Part shown: positions 52,482 to 62,568 of the stretch, one piece after another | How the letters are laid out: every line of letters starts with the position of its first letter | Numbering within the stretch: position 1 is the first letter of the stretch | NCBI GenBank assembly: GCA_037178625.1 | Contig: CM074136.1 | Span: 2,914,001-2,978,000, forward strand | From: Skeletonema tropicum | Taxonomy: Eukaryota > Bacillariophyta > Thalassiosirophyceae > Thalassiosirales > Thalassiosiraceae | Reading direction: 5' to 3' | DNA: 64,000 nt | Notes under the pieces: generated by a model | Seen by the model: the letters and a program-made list of their open reading frames with translations, nothing else | The model's database searches: none | Told to the model about the DNA's origin: nothing | Made by a program: the position numbers and the translations under genes

Positions 52482-53780
52482 TTAAGTTGACACGGACGAG
52501 AGACCATTCGAAGACGGAAGGGTTGCCGATGACTGGACATGCGATGAAGAAAGCTTGTCTTGGCTGCGGATGATGTTGTCACTGAGAGTAGACGGGTCAG
52601 TGAGCTTGCGAGGGGATGGAGCAGGATACTGTGCGGGAGGTGAGAGGAAGTTATCTGCATGACAATAGCGGTCCTGTAGAGTATCCACACGAGATTCCTC
52701 GTCAGCATCATCCCAAGGGAAAAGTTCTGCGTTCATCTTGGCGATGGAAGGCATATGAAGGTCGTCGTCTTCGATAACGTCACCAAGTAAGATGCTAAAA
52801 GGGTTTGGAGAGCGATGGAATCCAGTAATGCCGGCTTCTTTGTAAGGGTGCTCGCCGATGGGTTTGTGGAGCTGACCGTAGGATGTATCAGGTCCCTCAA
52901 TGGGTGTCAAAGGAATGAGAGAGGGAGGGAAGGGTGAGAGAGCACTTGCGTGTTTCTTGTCAAGACGGCCGGTAGGGATACGGCGTATTTCATATGATGC
53001 ACCCTCAAGCCTAGACACAATCTCCCACGGACCAGTTTAAGGATGGGTCAACTTATCGACACGGCCACGCTTCTTATCAGATCTAACAGCGCGACGGGCA
53101 AAAACTCTATCACCAACATTGTAGGTACGTGGATCGGGGCGGAGGGAGTTCACTAGCTCACGACGGTATGCACGTCGTTCATCTATAACTACTTTTGCTA
53201 CGCGGCGACTTGCTTCAAGGAGCATACGTTGATTCTGCGCACAAGATGAGACGGAGGATGGCTGTGATATCAATTCGTAATGCTTGTTCTCCATAAAATT
53301 GATGGGGAAGCGGAATTCACGGCCTTTAACAATCAAACTTCGTGAGATATCAGTACCGTCAACTGGCGCAGAGGTCCAAGCGTAACGGGCAAGGAGAATG
53401 GATTCCTCTGCAATGCGGACTGTGGAGCGCTCGTTGCACATGATGGAGAGTGCTTTGTTGAGATAGCGATTGACGCGTTCAGTAAGAACACCGTTATGAT
53501 TGTCTCCAGAGGCGACATGAAGATGTAGTCTCAATAAAGTACACATATCACTGAATTCGGCGCGGAACTTGCTGTCTTTGTCAACAACGATGGTATGGCA
53601 GAAGCCATTTTGACATAGCATTTTCATGAGAGCTTGAGCGAAGAGTTTGGCATTTGCGTCGGCGAGAGCCTCACAGATGGAGAAGGCCGTCATACCACAG
53701 GTTGCAATAAGATAGTACTTGGCGCCGGAGAAGCCAGAATGGGCACCAGCATGGTAGACGTCCAGATGGAGGACCAACAT
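52482..53780 (-). pseudogene. Gypsy integrase core and C-terminal domain (interrupted)
   Basis: Integrase catalytic core: first Asp in LVLHLDVYHAGAH, second in VVDKDSKFRAEF, Glu in LTERVNRYLNKAL; then a NVGDRVFARRAVRSDK segment. A TAA at 53037-53039 interrupts the linkage to TGPWEIVSRLEGASYEIRR, the GPWEI SH3-like integrase C-terminal fold, which continues to 52482 through a Pro/Ser-rich region. The core itself has complete D, D, E. Confidence 0.75.
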
Positions 53781-55987
53781 TGGGGCATCGATAGGTGGAA
53801 GGCAGTGAAGAGGAGATTCCGAAATTTGCGAGGCACTATACGGAGTTTGACAGCTTGAGGCTCGTCAGCGGTGATACGTTCGTAGAGATAAAGAATACCG
53901 TGTTCCAACTTGATTAGGGATGACCGTAAAGGTTGACGGAATATGTAGTGAACTTGTTCCAAATTGACCTTGATGATGAGTGAAGGATCCTTCAACATTG
54001 CGAGGATACGTTTGCAGTCGTCATCAGATTCATAGGCGGTTGTCCAATCAGTGTCTGATGGCATGGGACGGCTGACAACACCATCTAGCAAGGAAGGGAC
54101 GATAGAAACAGCAGCAGGAGCGGCGTGTGTGGATGGGTCAATTACTTCGGCGTTCTCAGTTTGAATATCGTGCAGCTGACGGTAGATGGGCAAAAGCAAC
54201 CATTTGGATGTATGGTAGGGGACTCCGGAGCGAAGATGTTCGAAGTTGTCATGATGTGAAAGGGCTTCGAGGCATGGACCTTTTGAAATGCTGTAACAAA
54301 CAGCAACTTTGAAGGAAGATATAGGCCGAACCATAGTGTGATCCTGAACGGTAGTTTCTATGCCGAAAGTAGAGCCGAAAAGATTGGTGTTGCGGCACTC
54401 GAATGGAGGGCACAAATTGTCAGTAGAGAAGACACCTGCACCGGCAGTAATGTGAGCGGAGTCCTCTAGGCAATGGAGGTTGTACAGACGCTTAGAGAAG
54501 TGAGCGTGAACTCGAGTCTCAGCAGGTTTAGGCACCGATGACTTGATTGGGAAGCTTGAAAAAGTTGGATGGGACGGTGCAACAGACACACAGTAGTTGA
54601 GGTCATCGTAGTCGCTGTGGAGATAGGCACTGAGTGGCTTTGGACGTATGCGAGGAGGAGGAGCGAAGAGATGCGCTTTGACTGAGCTTGAAGCTGATTT
54701 GCAGACACAGATGATGAATGTTTGTGAAGATGCAACTGAGTCGCCGAGATCAGGGCAATAGACATGCTTCTGAGAAAGAATCCATCCGGGGCCAATTGAC
54801 TCAAGCCTTTGCGTAAAGGATTTGATGGTTGTCGAATCAAGAAGAGGGTCGACTTGAATAACCACATGGCTGAGACCACGCTTAAGGGTGAGGCACTCGA
54901 TAATACTCAACTGGGTGGACCAAAACGTCTTATTAGCTGCGGTAGTCTTGAAAGGGCGGGTGTGGATAAGGTAGCCATGAACTGTCGAAGTGGCAGAGGA
55001 GGATGCCAAGTGCGCATGAAGTTTGGAGGCGCCGCCAAAGACTGAAGAACATTTACCAATTGTCTTGAAAAGTGCACGACCGGTAGCGAGTGGGTCAGCA
55101 GCAAGATAGACTTCAAAAGGGAGGCCATTGGAAGAGACTGTGTGGAAGAAGTGACCACTGTTAAAGCCGTAGATTATCCACCGAAATGATGCAACTGAAT
55201 AAGCAAGTGCAGGAAGATGGCGATTGTGGAAGGACCGAAAAGGCGAAGCTGCCGCTGATTCGTCGACGAAACCGAAGGATACAGCACAACTATGAATGCT
55301 GGAGCTAACTTCGGCACTATTGTTGACAGCTTGGAGAAGTTCGGGTGTGCCAGCCATGCTTAGAGCGAAGTCAAACCGGCTTAAGGCTGGAGGAAATGTT
55401 TCACCCAGAAGGACAGGATGGGCCAAGGTTGAATGATTGATGTTGGGCACAGGAGGATCGACATCCACAGGAAGGTCTGGATCATTCAAATCGATCTCAA
55501 AATCAACTGGAAACAAATCTGCATCGAACATCAGGTTTGACGCACGAGGCCGACGATATCCAGGCATATTTTCTGGGAGCATAGGACCTTGAGGTGACAC
55601 GTGTTGACGGCGGAGGGCGCTATTCAACTCATTATACTGAAGCCACAACGGGTCATAAGCTAAATCACTGCCACATCGGGAGAAGTAGTCTGCGTCAACG
55701 AGCCATTTATTGTTGCGGTGGACGATGGTCATATTCCAAAGGCTGAGGAAGAACTTGAGACGTTGGAGAACTGGGTTTGGGCCTTCAAATCCAAAGATAA
55801 ACTTCACTGCGCGGCAATCTGTAATCCAAGTAAACTGATTGCCATAACATCTGTATCGATTGTGTCCAATAGCCCATTTACCAGCACGGAGTTCACCAAC
55901 ATATGAGTGCAAGTTGACTTCACGTCCACGAGTCAAGCGGGAGGCAAAAGCATTGGGACGTAGGCGAAGTGCAAATTCGTCACACAA
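53690..55987 (-). CDS. Gypsy RNase H end, long unknown spacer, integrase zinc-binding region
   Basis: 765-residue frame. Residues 1 to about 110 complete the RNase H (GKWAIGHNRYRCYGNQFTWI, TDCRAVKFIFGFEG, NNKWLVDADYFSR). Residues about 150 to 630 are a spacer without recognised domain, including a segment SIIECLTLKRGLSHVVIQVD reminiscent of a second nuclease-like or hydrolase-like fold. From about 650 the sequence DDDCKRILAMLKDPSLI and HGILYLYERITADE, ending VPRKFRNLLFTAFH, fits the integrase N-terminal region. The frame ends just inside the integrase core by a one-base change at about 53780. Confidence 0.7.
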   Translation of the reverse strand: MCDEFALRLRPNAFASRLTRGREVNLHSYVGELRAGKWAIGHNRYRCYGNQFTWITDCRAVKFIFGFEGPNPVLQRLKFFLSLWNMTIVHRNNKWLVDADYFSRCGSDLAYDPLWLQYNELNSALRRQHVSPQGPMLPENMPGYRRPRASNLMFDADLFPVDFEIDLNDPDLPVDVDPPVPNINHSTLAHPVLLGETFPPALSRFDFALSMAGTPELLQAVNNSAEVSSSIHSCAVSFGFVDESAAASPFRSFHNRHLPALAYSVASFRWIIYGFNSGHFFHTVSSNGLPFEVYLAADPLATGRALFKTIGKCSSVFGGASKLHAHLASSSATSTVHGYLIHTRPFKTTAANKTFWSTQLSIIECLTLKRGLSHVVIQVDPLLDSTTIKSFTQRLESIGPGWILSQKHVYCPDLGDSVASSQTFIICVCKSASSSVKAHLFAPPPRIRPKPLSAYLHSDYDDLNYCVSVAPSHPTFSSFPIKSSVPKPAETRVHAHFSKRLYNLHCLEDSAHITAGAGVFSTDNLCPPFECRNTNLFGSTFGIETTVQDHTMVRPISSFKVAVCYSISKGPCLEALSHHDNFEHLRSGVPYHTSKWLLLPIYRQLHDIQTENAEVIDPSTHAAPAAVSIVPSLLDGVVSRPMPSDTDWTTAYESDDDCKRILAMLKDPSLIIKVNLEQVHYIFRQPLRSSLIKLEHGILYLYERITADEPQAVKLRIVPRKFRNLLFTAFHLSMPQCWSSIWTSTMLVPILASPAPSTILLQPVV

Positions 55988-57548
55988 AAATTCGCATGGT
56001 CCTCCAAGCTATCTCTCGACGCATTGATGCAATTGATGGTTCATGAGAAGCATCAGGTTGAAGGCAACAATATCCCATACCATGAGCACTGAAATCAGTC
56101 GACAAATAAGTCCGCCAGTCAGGATCATAACGTTGAAGGCATGGATCGGAGAGGATAGCCTGGATGATGTCGTCGCGTTCTTTGAGATGCACGTCTTGCA
56201 GAAGAGAGCTTACGCTGGAGTCCATATCGGGGAGTTTCTTCACGAGAGCACGTAGATGCGAAATACGCTGTTCCATGAACGGAATGTACTTGGAGTAAAA
56301 ATTGATGAAGCCAAGGAAGGAAGCGATGTCTCTAGCAATCCTGAAGGTTGGCCAAGACTGGAGTAACTTGTGCTTAGATTGTGCAGGGCGATTGCCGTCG
56401 GCGCAAAGATCCTGGCCAACAAACTTGATACGAGGGTTGAAGAATAAGCTCTTGGTGAGACTCAAAGACAAACGTTGGTTGCGGCAACGCATGAATTGGC
56501 AGCGCATGTACTTCAACGCGATGTCAAAGGTAGAGGCCCAGCTGAGGATATCGTCCACGATAATCCGGGTGTTACAGTTGCGACCGATGGGGATGCCTCT
56601 GGACTTGGCTAAATCTTTCCAGGAGCTGTTCATATCGTGAATGAACATGATGAAGATTGCAGGACCGTTGACTGGACCGAAGGGCATGACATTGTAGGTG
56701 TATTTATCTCCATGTGTCCCAGCGAAAGCAAGTTTGGGTTTAGAGCTCTTGTCCACTTCAAGTTGGTGGAATCCGCTTGGTGCATCCATAAGCCAAAAGA
56801 ATCTACTTCCGATGTAGAGGTCTGATGCATCATCACAACGGGGGATTAGCCACCGAATGACTTTGGTGACAGCATTAAGAGCAACATAGCTAACGCAGAA
56901 CCGCCAAACAAAGTTGTCGATGTGAGTGACTTTTTCTTGGTGAGGTTTGGGAGCAAGCAGGGCTTTGGACAACCATGAACCGCCGTAAACTTGACTGACT
57001 TGACCAACTTTCAACAGGGTAGCGATGGACTTGTCGATGATAGGTGATTCGTGAGGGCCGTAGGTAGGATTCTTGACATAGACACCGGGGTGATTACCTG
57101 TGTCAATACTGCAAGTGTAGTCACGCACGGGGACAACGCGGCCGTCAGGATTGAAGGCACACCAGAACTCCTTGAGAAGGTCGAGTAGGCGAGACTGCTG
57201 CCCATTGGTGAGATGGTCAAGGTCGAGAGCATCCAACAGGGGCTGACGGATGGATGGATTGAAGGAGACGTCGTAGGTAGAATGAGGCTCGTGCACAGGA
57301 ACTGGATGGAGGCGCTTGCGGATGAGTTCACCGTTTGGATCGAGAGAAACACCTTGATAGAATTCAGAGATTGGATCTGAAAATCCGAAGTTATCATCTG
57401 TAGGAGGTGGACGGTGCTTTCGCCTTTTAGCTGCAGCTGAACCTTTGAACTTAGGAGCGACACGGATAGGTACCTTATCGTCTTCACACGAGGTTGAGGA
57501 AGGAAGAGCCAATCCACGGATGCGGCTGTTGGCCAGAGAGCTATGCAA
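55980..57548 (-). CDS. Gypsy reverse transcriptase
   Basis: 522 residues. After a basic N-terminal region (KFKGSAAAKRRKHRPPP), RT motifs appear in order: WRFCVSYVALNAVTKVIRWL, LMDAPSGFHQLEVDKSSKPK, YNVMPFGPVNGPAIF, catalytic RIIVDDILSWAS, FVGQDLCADG, and FLGFINFYSKYIPFM. RNase H starts at YLSTDFSAHGMGYCC. The active-site VDD pair is intact. It overlaps the next frame by 8 bases, a usual place for a -1 shift or for a broken fusion. Confidence 0.85.
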   Translation of the reverse strand: MHSSLANSRIRGLALPSSTSCEDDKVPIRVAPKFKGSAAAKRRKHRPPPTDDNFGFSDPISEFYQGVSLDPNGELIRKRLHPVPVHEPHSTYDVSFNPSIRQPLLDALDLDHLTNGQQSRLLDLLKEFWCAFNPDGRVVPVRDYTCSIDTGNHPGVYVKNPTYGPHESPIIDKSIATLLKVGQVSQVYGGSWLSKALLAPKPHQEKVTHIDNFVWRFCVSYVALNAVTKVIRWLIPRCDDASDLYIGSRFFWLMDAPSGFHQLEVDKSSKPKLAFAGTHGDKYTYNVMPFGPVNGPAIFIMFIHDMNSSWKDLAKSRGIPIGRNCNTRIIVDDILSWASTFDIALKYMRCQFMRCRNQRLSLSLTKSLFFNPRIKFVGQDLCADGNRPAQSKHKLLQSWPTFRIARDIASFLGFINFYSKYIPFMEQRISHLRALVKKLPDMDSSVSSLLQDVHLKERDDIIQAILSDPCLQRYDPDWRTYLSTDFSAHGMGYCCLQPDASHEPSIASMRREIAWRTMRIFV

Positions 57549-57696
57549 CCTATGACTGTGGAATAAGTGACGTGAAGGTAAGAATAGACCAGTTGAATAA
57601 CATGGAATGAAAAGAGCTTAGATTAGAAGCTGCCTATTATGCAAGATTTTGCGTGGCACATGAGGTCAGGAGAGCTGTGTCTGACGCGTCCGTCAC

Positions 57697-58479
57697 TCAC
57701 CTATGATGACTAGCCTCTCTATTGGCATTGCTCAAGCCGAGGAGGTTAGAAGCAGCAGAGTAATCATCATCGACTTCGGACACGAAGACAGAGTCACTGT
57801 CTGATTGAAGAGTGGAATCACCATTTGATTCGATGAGTTGATGAGCTGAACTAACGAATGGATTAGACCCAGATGGAGCCGTCTCAGTCTGAGGGACGTC
57901 AGATGGAAGGTCTGCAAAACGAAGTTGCTGCGCGTCGGTGGACCGAGCCACACCTTGACGGCGGAGAGCAGTTGAGTGATGAGGACAGAGGTCGTCTCGA
58001 GGCTGAAGGAAAGCTTCACGGAGTTGAGAGATGGTGCGAAGGACATCACCATAATTGGAGCAATCAACCTTGGAGTTAGCGAGAACTGCTTGCATAGGAG
58101 GCACATTCACGTTGGGACGTTCGTACGTCAACGGGAAGATGGTAGTTCCAATAAGACGAGGGAGTTGAAGGACATTATCGTTGAAGTCAATGCAACCACC
58201 GAGTGGCTTCAAAAGAGGAATACCAATGCCAATGATGCAATTGGCAGTGACATCCCTTCCAAGCGCAATGCGAACCAGAAGACGCTGTGGAGCAGAAGGA
58301 TCACCGACGAAGTAGTTGGTCTTGAATTCAACGCCAACAGGAAGCTCAGTGGTAACAGCCTTATCACATTGCTTCACGACACCACCGAGGATGATAGGAA
58401 CATATTGACCGTCATGACACGTGAAGAATTGATTGACAATGTTGGGGCAGCCTTCACAGATATTCAACCAGAAGGCCAT
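57697..58479 (-). CDS. Gypsy aspartic protease and linker
   Basis: Continues from the end of the gag frame (ALIRVTVDSGAG at about 58500, the DSGA active site) by a -1 change in the 58464-58479 overlap. It reads FWLNICEGCPNIVNQFFTCH, then CIIGIGIPLLKPLGG, the flap/C-terminal protease region (ILG-like motif), and an acidic Ser-rich linker (TLQSDSDSVFVSEVDDDYSA). The gag-pro overlap is the expected arrangement for programmed -1 frameshifting, but no slippery site was tested. Confidence 0.65.
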   Translation of the reverse strand: MAFWLNICEGCPNIVNQFFTCHDGQYVPIILGGVVKQCDKAVTTELPVGVEFKTNYFVGDPSAPQRLLVRIALGRDVTANCIIGIGIPLLKPLGGCIDFNDNVLQLPRLIGTTIFPLTYERPNVNVPPMQAVLANSKVDCSNYGDVLRTISQLREAFLQPRDDLCPHHSTALRRQGVARSTDAQQLRFADLPSDVPQTETAPSGSNPFVSSAHQLIESNGDSTLQSDSDSVFVSEVDDDYSAASNLLGLSNANREASHHR

Positions 58480-59489
58480 GTGTCCAGCGGATAACCTGCT
58501 CCACTATCGACAGTAACACGGATGAGAGCGGAGTGAGCAGCGTCGGAGGTAGGGCCGAACTTCATGGCCAAACATGGCAAGTCGGGATCGATGGAGACAG
58601 GAAGCGCAGGCTTGGTGGAATTATTGAGGATGACAGGGAGGAGGGAGTATGTGACTGTGTCCTCAGTTGCAGCGTTGACAGAGGGGGCCGATGGAGGAGC
58701 AGCCGCGGCAGCGGAATGGTACTGACGAATCTCCATTAAGTCACTAGCAGTGAGATTCTGGGCAAAGGAAACTTTCTGCCTGGCACTCAAATGCTTGTAA
58801 GAACGACCACCGCGAAGAGAAGGACGACCTCGCTTGGATTCCTTGAGTCTCTTATAGAATGCTCTCTTGCCTTGCTTAACCTTATCATCCGCACCAGGTG
58901 TGTTGAAGAGAGGACAGTCGGGTCCATAGCGATGCTGACCTTGACAATCAAGGTGCCGACACTCAGGAGTCTTGATTGTGCGAGGACGATAGTTTTTAAG
59001 AGTGCGCTCGGCCTGACTGCTGAGGGAAGCGGCATGATGTGATGGAGCATCTAGATTCCGGCGGGTAAGGAACTGATTGACTTGCTCCTCAGTACGTTGG
59101 ATTGTACGCTCAGCTTTCATAGCAGCTGTCTGAAGCGCAGAAAGGAGAGTCATTTGAATAGGGTTGGAGAGGGACTGAGGGTGAAGATGGGCGCTGTAGT
59201 TATCGGCTTCGAGTTGCTTCTTCAAAACAGGGTCCATGTTACGAAAACATTCGTTATGGACATCAAGTGGGAAGACAGATTCATTAGCCCAGGTGGCGAT
59301 ACCAGCATAGGATTCGGTCATATACTGGTGGACAGGCTTGACAAAGTCGGGACCACCTGAAGAGGATGGAATGCGTTGGTTGATAGAGCGCAGTTGATCA
59401 ACAGGACGGCCGGAGAAGATAGGGCACACTTGCGCCATGAAGTGATTACGCGATGCTGAGAACATGACTGTCAAGATATCGTCGGTCAT
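58464..59489 (-). CDS. Gypsy gag, N-terminally truncated, ending in DSGA protease start
   Basis: 341 residues from Met 59489 (MTDDILTVMFSASRNHFMAQ); the same frame is open to about 59600, where the LTR-like repeat starts, so the true N-terminus is lost. Helical capsid-like region, then a Cys/His cluster CRHLDCQGQHRYGPDC (C-x4-C-x3-H-x5-C), basic GKRAFYKRLKESKRGRPSLR, an Ala/Pro linker, and the protease DSGAG at the end. Confidence 0.7.
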   Translation of the reverse strand: MTDDILTVMFSASRNHFMAQVCPIFSGRPVDQLRSINQRIPSSSGGPDFVKPVHQYMTESYAGIATWANESVFPLDVHNECFRNMDPVLKKQLEADNYSAHLHPQSLSNPIQMTLLSALQTAAMKAERTIQRTEEQVNQFLTRRNLDAPSHHAASLSSQAERTLKNYRPRTIKTPECRHLDCQGQHRYGPDCPLFNTPGADDKVKQGKRAFYKRLKESKRGRPSLRGGRSYKHLSARQKVSFAQNLTASDLMEIRQYHSAAAAAPPSAPSVNAATEDTVTYSLLPVILNNSTKPALPVSIDPDLPCLAMKFGPTSDAAHSALIRVTVDSGAGYPLDTWPSG

Positions 59490-59605
59490 AGTGTCGAAGG
59501 CAGCTCCATTGTCATGACGAGCGACAGTGGAGGGAGGTACTGGAGGTAAGAGATCGTACGGAAAGCGCTGAGAAGGAGGAGCACTTAGGATGGTAGACTT
59601 GACAG

Positions 59606-60217
59606 ACGACTAAGCTGATCCCGAGACAAGATCGGCTGATCTAGAAGTGATCTGGCTAATCTAGCCAGAACGTGAGACACTGTCTGGAATCCGGAGACTC
59701 AGATAAGGATGATGTACTGGTATGTGAGAATACCAGTGGAGAGGCCTTATGCCACCCAAGAAAAAAAAAATTAACGGAAATCTTAAAGTACGTCATGGTT
59801 GGCCCTCCAGGGGCGAAATTATCTACAAAAGATGACTCGAGAGAGTCAAATGAAAAGGATGGAAGACAGAGATGGAAGTCAAGTGCAAAAGGAATGGATG
59901 CAAGCAAGAGATTGATGCAGAGCTGGAAGACTTATTTTATGAGATGTCTATCGAGTGAAAGAAGTCAAAGATCAGTCGTGTGGTCGACTTCTGGCTGACG
60001 AAGTCAGACTAAGATTACTACTGGCTGATCTCTCTAGAGACGGATCAGGGAATGATCTACGGGTCAGCAGACCTAAGCTGATCCCGAGACAAGATCGGCT
60101 GATCTATCTAGAAGTGATCTGGCTAATCTAGCCAGAACGTGAGACACTGTCTGGAATCCGGAGACTCAGATAAGGATGATGTACTGGTATGTGAGAATAC
60201 CAGTGGAGAGTCCTTAT
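59606..60217 (-). repeat. LTR-like direct repeat, 5' side, partly doubled
   Basis: Order here is part X (59606-59882), part Y (59883-60075), part X again (60076-60217, cut off), while the left side has Y then X once. The first X has a roughly 65-bp insertion (AAATTAACGGAAATCTTAAA and on to GGGGCGAAATTATCTAC). Confidence 0.65.
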
Positions 60218-60263
60218 GAGTTTCCCAGTATCTTCACGCATAAGTATGTACTAAAAGGTGCTG

Positions 60264-60479
60264 TTACAACTTTCCTACTGCAGCACCAGTTGCACCCGCT
60301 GCTGTTCCCCCCTGTCCTGCCTGCGAGCCTCCTGCAGGCGGAGCAGGGTTGCCAAAACCCGTACCCAGCGCCACTGCATTGTTTGTTGTGTTATTGGACG
60401 GATCACGTGGAGCCAACAAATTTTGATTTGAGTTGCCGGCCCCTAACAAATTTTGTTGGTTATCAGTTGTTGTCATCAT
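60264..60479 (-). CDS. Small Asn/Gly-rich ORF
   Basis: 71 residues, MMTTTDNQQNLLGAGNSNQN then Gly/Ala/Pro-rich to GAAVGKL. Composition like the disordered start of a retroelement gag or an exon of an unrecognised gene. It lies just outside the right-hand LTR-like repeat of the gypsy element. No homology can be claimed. Confidence 0.25.
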   Translation of the reverse strand: MMTTTDNQQNLLGAGNSNQNLLAPRDPSNNTTNNAVALGTGFGNPAPPAGGSQAGQGGTAAGATGAAVGKL

Positions 60480-60812
60480 GGTGATTACCTTATTAAGAAG
60501 CTTATTAACTACAGTCTAAAGTCACCCTACCAACAACGTCAGCTTGGTGTGCCTCTATCAACAGAAAATGGGAGAGGCCATGGTGTAAACAGTCGACCGC
60601 TCAGCTCGTCTGCGTCTGTCATCACCTCAAGTAGCCGCTGTCTTTTTGTTAGCAATTTTCACGTAGATGCCGACATATCGTGAGACAGCAATACCCTTTC
60701 AATCGACTGTTGACCATGGAATTACGGCATAATATTAGGCATACTATTCACTACCACCCTACTGAGAATAATATAATACTGCTTTTGGAATCATTAAAAT
60801 CGGGCTACTACA

Positions 60813-61888
60813 AAGGAGGGGTGGCCTCGTACGTAGAACCATACTAATTCCGCTAAGTAACCAAGTTGTCAGCCACGAGACATCGGACAGTTACTCCTGT
60901 AACCATTTTTGCTAATAGTGTGGCAGCCACGAGACATCTGAGAGTTACACATGTAACGATTTGGCTGACAAGTTTCCCGAGCCACCACCACCGACCATCA
61001 AATAAAAATAATAGTGTCCATGAGAGAGAGATTCACCATGGAACATTAAATAGACAACATAGATCATCAACAATATGTCGTCAAACAAAATGAAGTATGA
61101 TGAATGGGCTGACAAGCAGCGTAAAGAGAGAGGGGACACAGTAGAAGTAGGCTCGAAACGATTGAGGAAGGTAAATCCACAGTATGATTGTTTCCACTTC
61201 AATAGAAGAGTTGCAGGATTGTGTACTGACTGCAAGTGCAAGCCTTGCTTGCACAGAACATGTTATGGGTTCTACAAGCAAAGAAAGGAAAGTGAAATCA
61301 TTGGTGCAGCGTTGGATAGCTTCTCCGCCCGAACGTATTAAATCAAATGAAGATGGTGAAGTAGTTGCTGAGGATATTCTCATCGAGAGGGATGTTGTTA
61401 TTATTGCAAACGTGAAGATTGGAAATGGAGCAAACGCTACTACGGTGCAACGACCATTTCGTGTCATGGTGATTCATGATAAACATTACAACAAGTGGAT
61501 GATAAGTCAATCGTCTAGTAAGAAGTGGGGGAAAGAAGCAAAGCCATACAAGGTAGACATTCGAATGCTCCGGAAGAATGAAGTTGGTGAGTATGAAGAT
61601 GTCGAATTATATGATGCAGATTACAACAAGGAAGAGGTTGCAAAGCGTATTGGAGAGAATTTGATTCTCGATGTAGTTGGAAAGTTGCATGTAATTGGTT
61701 GAGTTCATTAATAATGGGGTTATTTCATGTTAGACTTTTCGTAGAGGTTCAGCCTCCCTACCCATGTAACCCGATGTTACAGATCCTAGTACAAGTTTAC
61801 GTAGGAATTAAATTCCTACGTCATCAGCGAGGAAGCCAGCAGTTACACATGTAACGATTTCGCGGACAGGTTGAGGCCACCCCTCCTT
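60813..61888. mobile_element. 1.08-kb TIR element carrying one gene
   Basis: Perfect 16-bp inverted repeats AAGGAGGGGTGGCCTC (60813-60828) and GAGGCCACCCCTCCTT (61873-61888). ACTACA flanks both sides (60807-60812 and 61889-61894), a possible 6-bp target duplication. Subterminal GTTACACATGTAACGATTT occurs at both ends (about 60944 and 61845), with a related GTTACTCCTGTAACCATTT at 60889. Encloses the ORF at 61075-61702. Confidence 0.7.
61075..61702 (+). CDS. Cys-rich ORF of the 1.08-kb TIR element, one frameshift
   Basis: Starts MSSNKMKYDEWADKQRKERG. Residues 38-63 hold a Cys/His cluster (CFHFNRRVAGLCTDCKCKPC then LHRTC), a possible zinc-binding knuckle vaguely like the cysteine-rich C-terminus of piggyBac-type transposases. 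The frame then changes by one base near 61275-61310: the first frame ends at 61341, while the second (61184-61702) continues SLVQRWIASPPERIKSNEDG, VVAEDILIERDVVIIANVKI, FRVMVIHDKHYNKWMISQSS and IGENLILDVVGKLHVIG. The second part looks like a folded beta-rich domain. Neither half is identified and no DDE motif is seen. Confidence 0.5.
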
Positions 61889-62138
61889 ACTACAAGCGAA
61901 GATCTGCTGGGTATGTGACAAAATCCAAAATATGGACGAATAAGGACTGGGGTACATGGTACATAAGTAGCGTTAAAGAGTGTGTTTTGTGGTCAACTAC
62001 GATAGATAGATAGATTATTTCTACCCGTAGCCCGGGCTAGATTTCATTTGCAAGTACTCGTGCTTTGCTTACTTAAGGACTACCTACGACTGGCCTTCTA
62101 TTTAATTTTCTATTTAATTTAAGGATAACCCCATAAGA

Positions 62139-62568
62139 AAGACAATGACGTTTCGAAAAGATACCAGTAGCCAGTCACAATTCACAAGTAGTTTTCATCT
62201 CCACTTGTGAATGAATACTTATGTACCTATTGATACTCAAGTATCGTAGGAGGTACGCACGATAGGAGTAGAGTTTCGGTGAGGTAGATTTGTCCACCTG
62301 CGAACCCGCACAAGTGCGAACTCAACAAAGTCCCGCTTGGCCTCCTTTAAGAGCACTTTATTTTATGCAATGAATATCTATTGAAAGACAATGACGTTTC
62401 GAAAAGATACCAGTAGCCAGTCACAATTCACAAGTAGTTTTCATCTCCACTTGTGAATGAATACTTATGTACCTATTGATACTTAAGTAGGAGGTACGAT
62501 AGGAGTAGAGTTTCGGCGAGGTAGATTTGTCCACCTGCGAACCCGCACAAATGCGAACTCAACAAAGT
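62139..62568. repeat. Direct repeat, two ~190-bp units
   Basis: 62139-62331 and 62383-62568 share GAAAGACAATGACGTTTCGA through GCGAACTCAACAAAGT; the second lacks about 7 bases (CAAGTATCG and CGCA region). Each has an ATTCACAAGTAG / CCACTTGTGAAT stem. Confidence 0.8.

Larger units (their letters stand above)
51414..60217 (-). mobile_element. Ty3/gypsy LTR retrotransposon, nearly complete but broken
   Basis: Minus-strand order gag (59489-58464), protease (to 57697), reverse transcriptase (57548-55980), RNase H, spacer and integrase zinc region (55987-53690), integrase core (53780-53037), and a C-terminal extension (to about 51739). Integrase after RNase H defines the Ty3/gypsy order. Direct repeats of about 400 bp lie at both ends (51414-51812; 59606-60217, partly doubled). 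Gag lacks its N-terminus, because coding sequence meets the repeat directly near 59600. Several frame changes and at least one stop prevent full expression. Confidence 0.8.

Noticed and set aside
61075..61341. piggyBac transposase from the CxxC cluster
   Set aside because: No DDD catalytic region, no TTAA flanks, and the rest of the protein is unlike piggyBac; only a vague resemblance of the Cys cluster.
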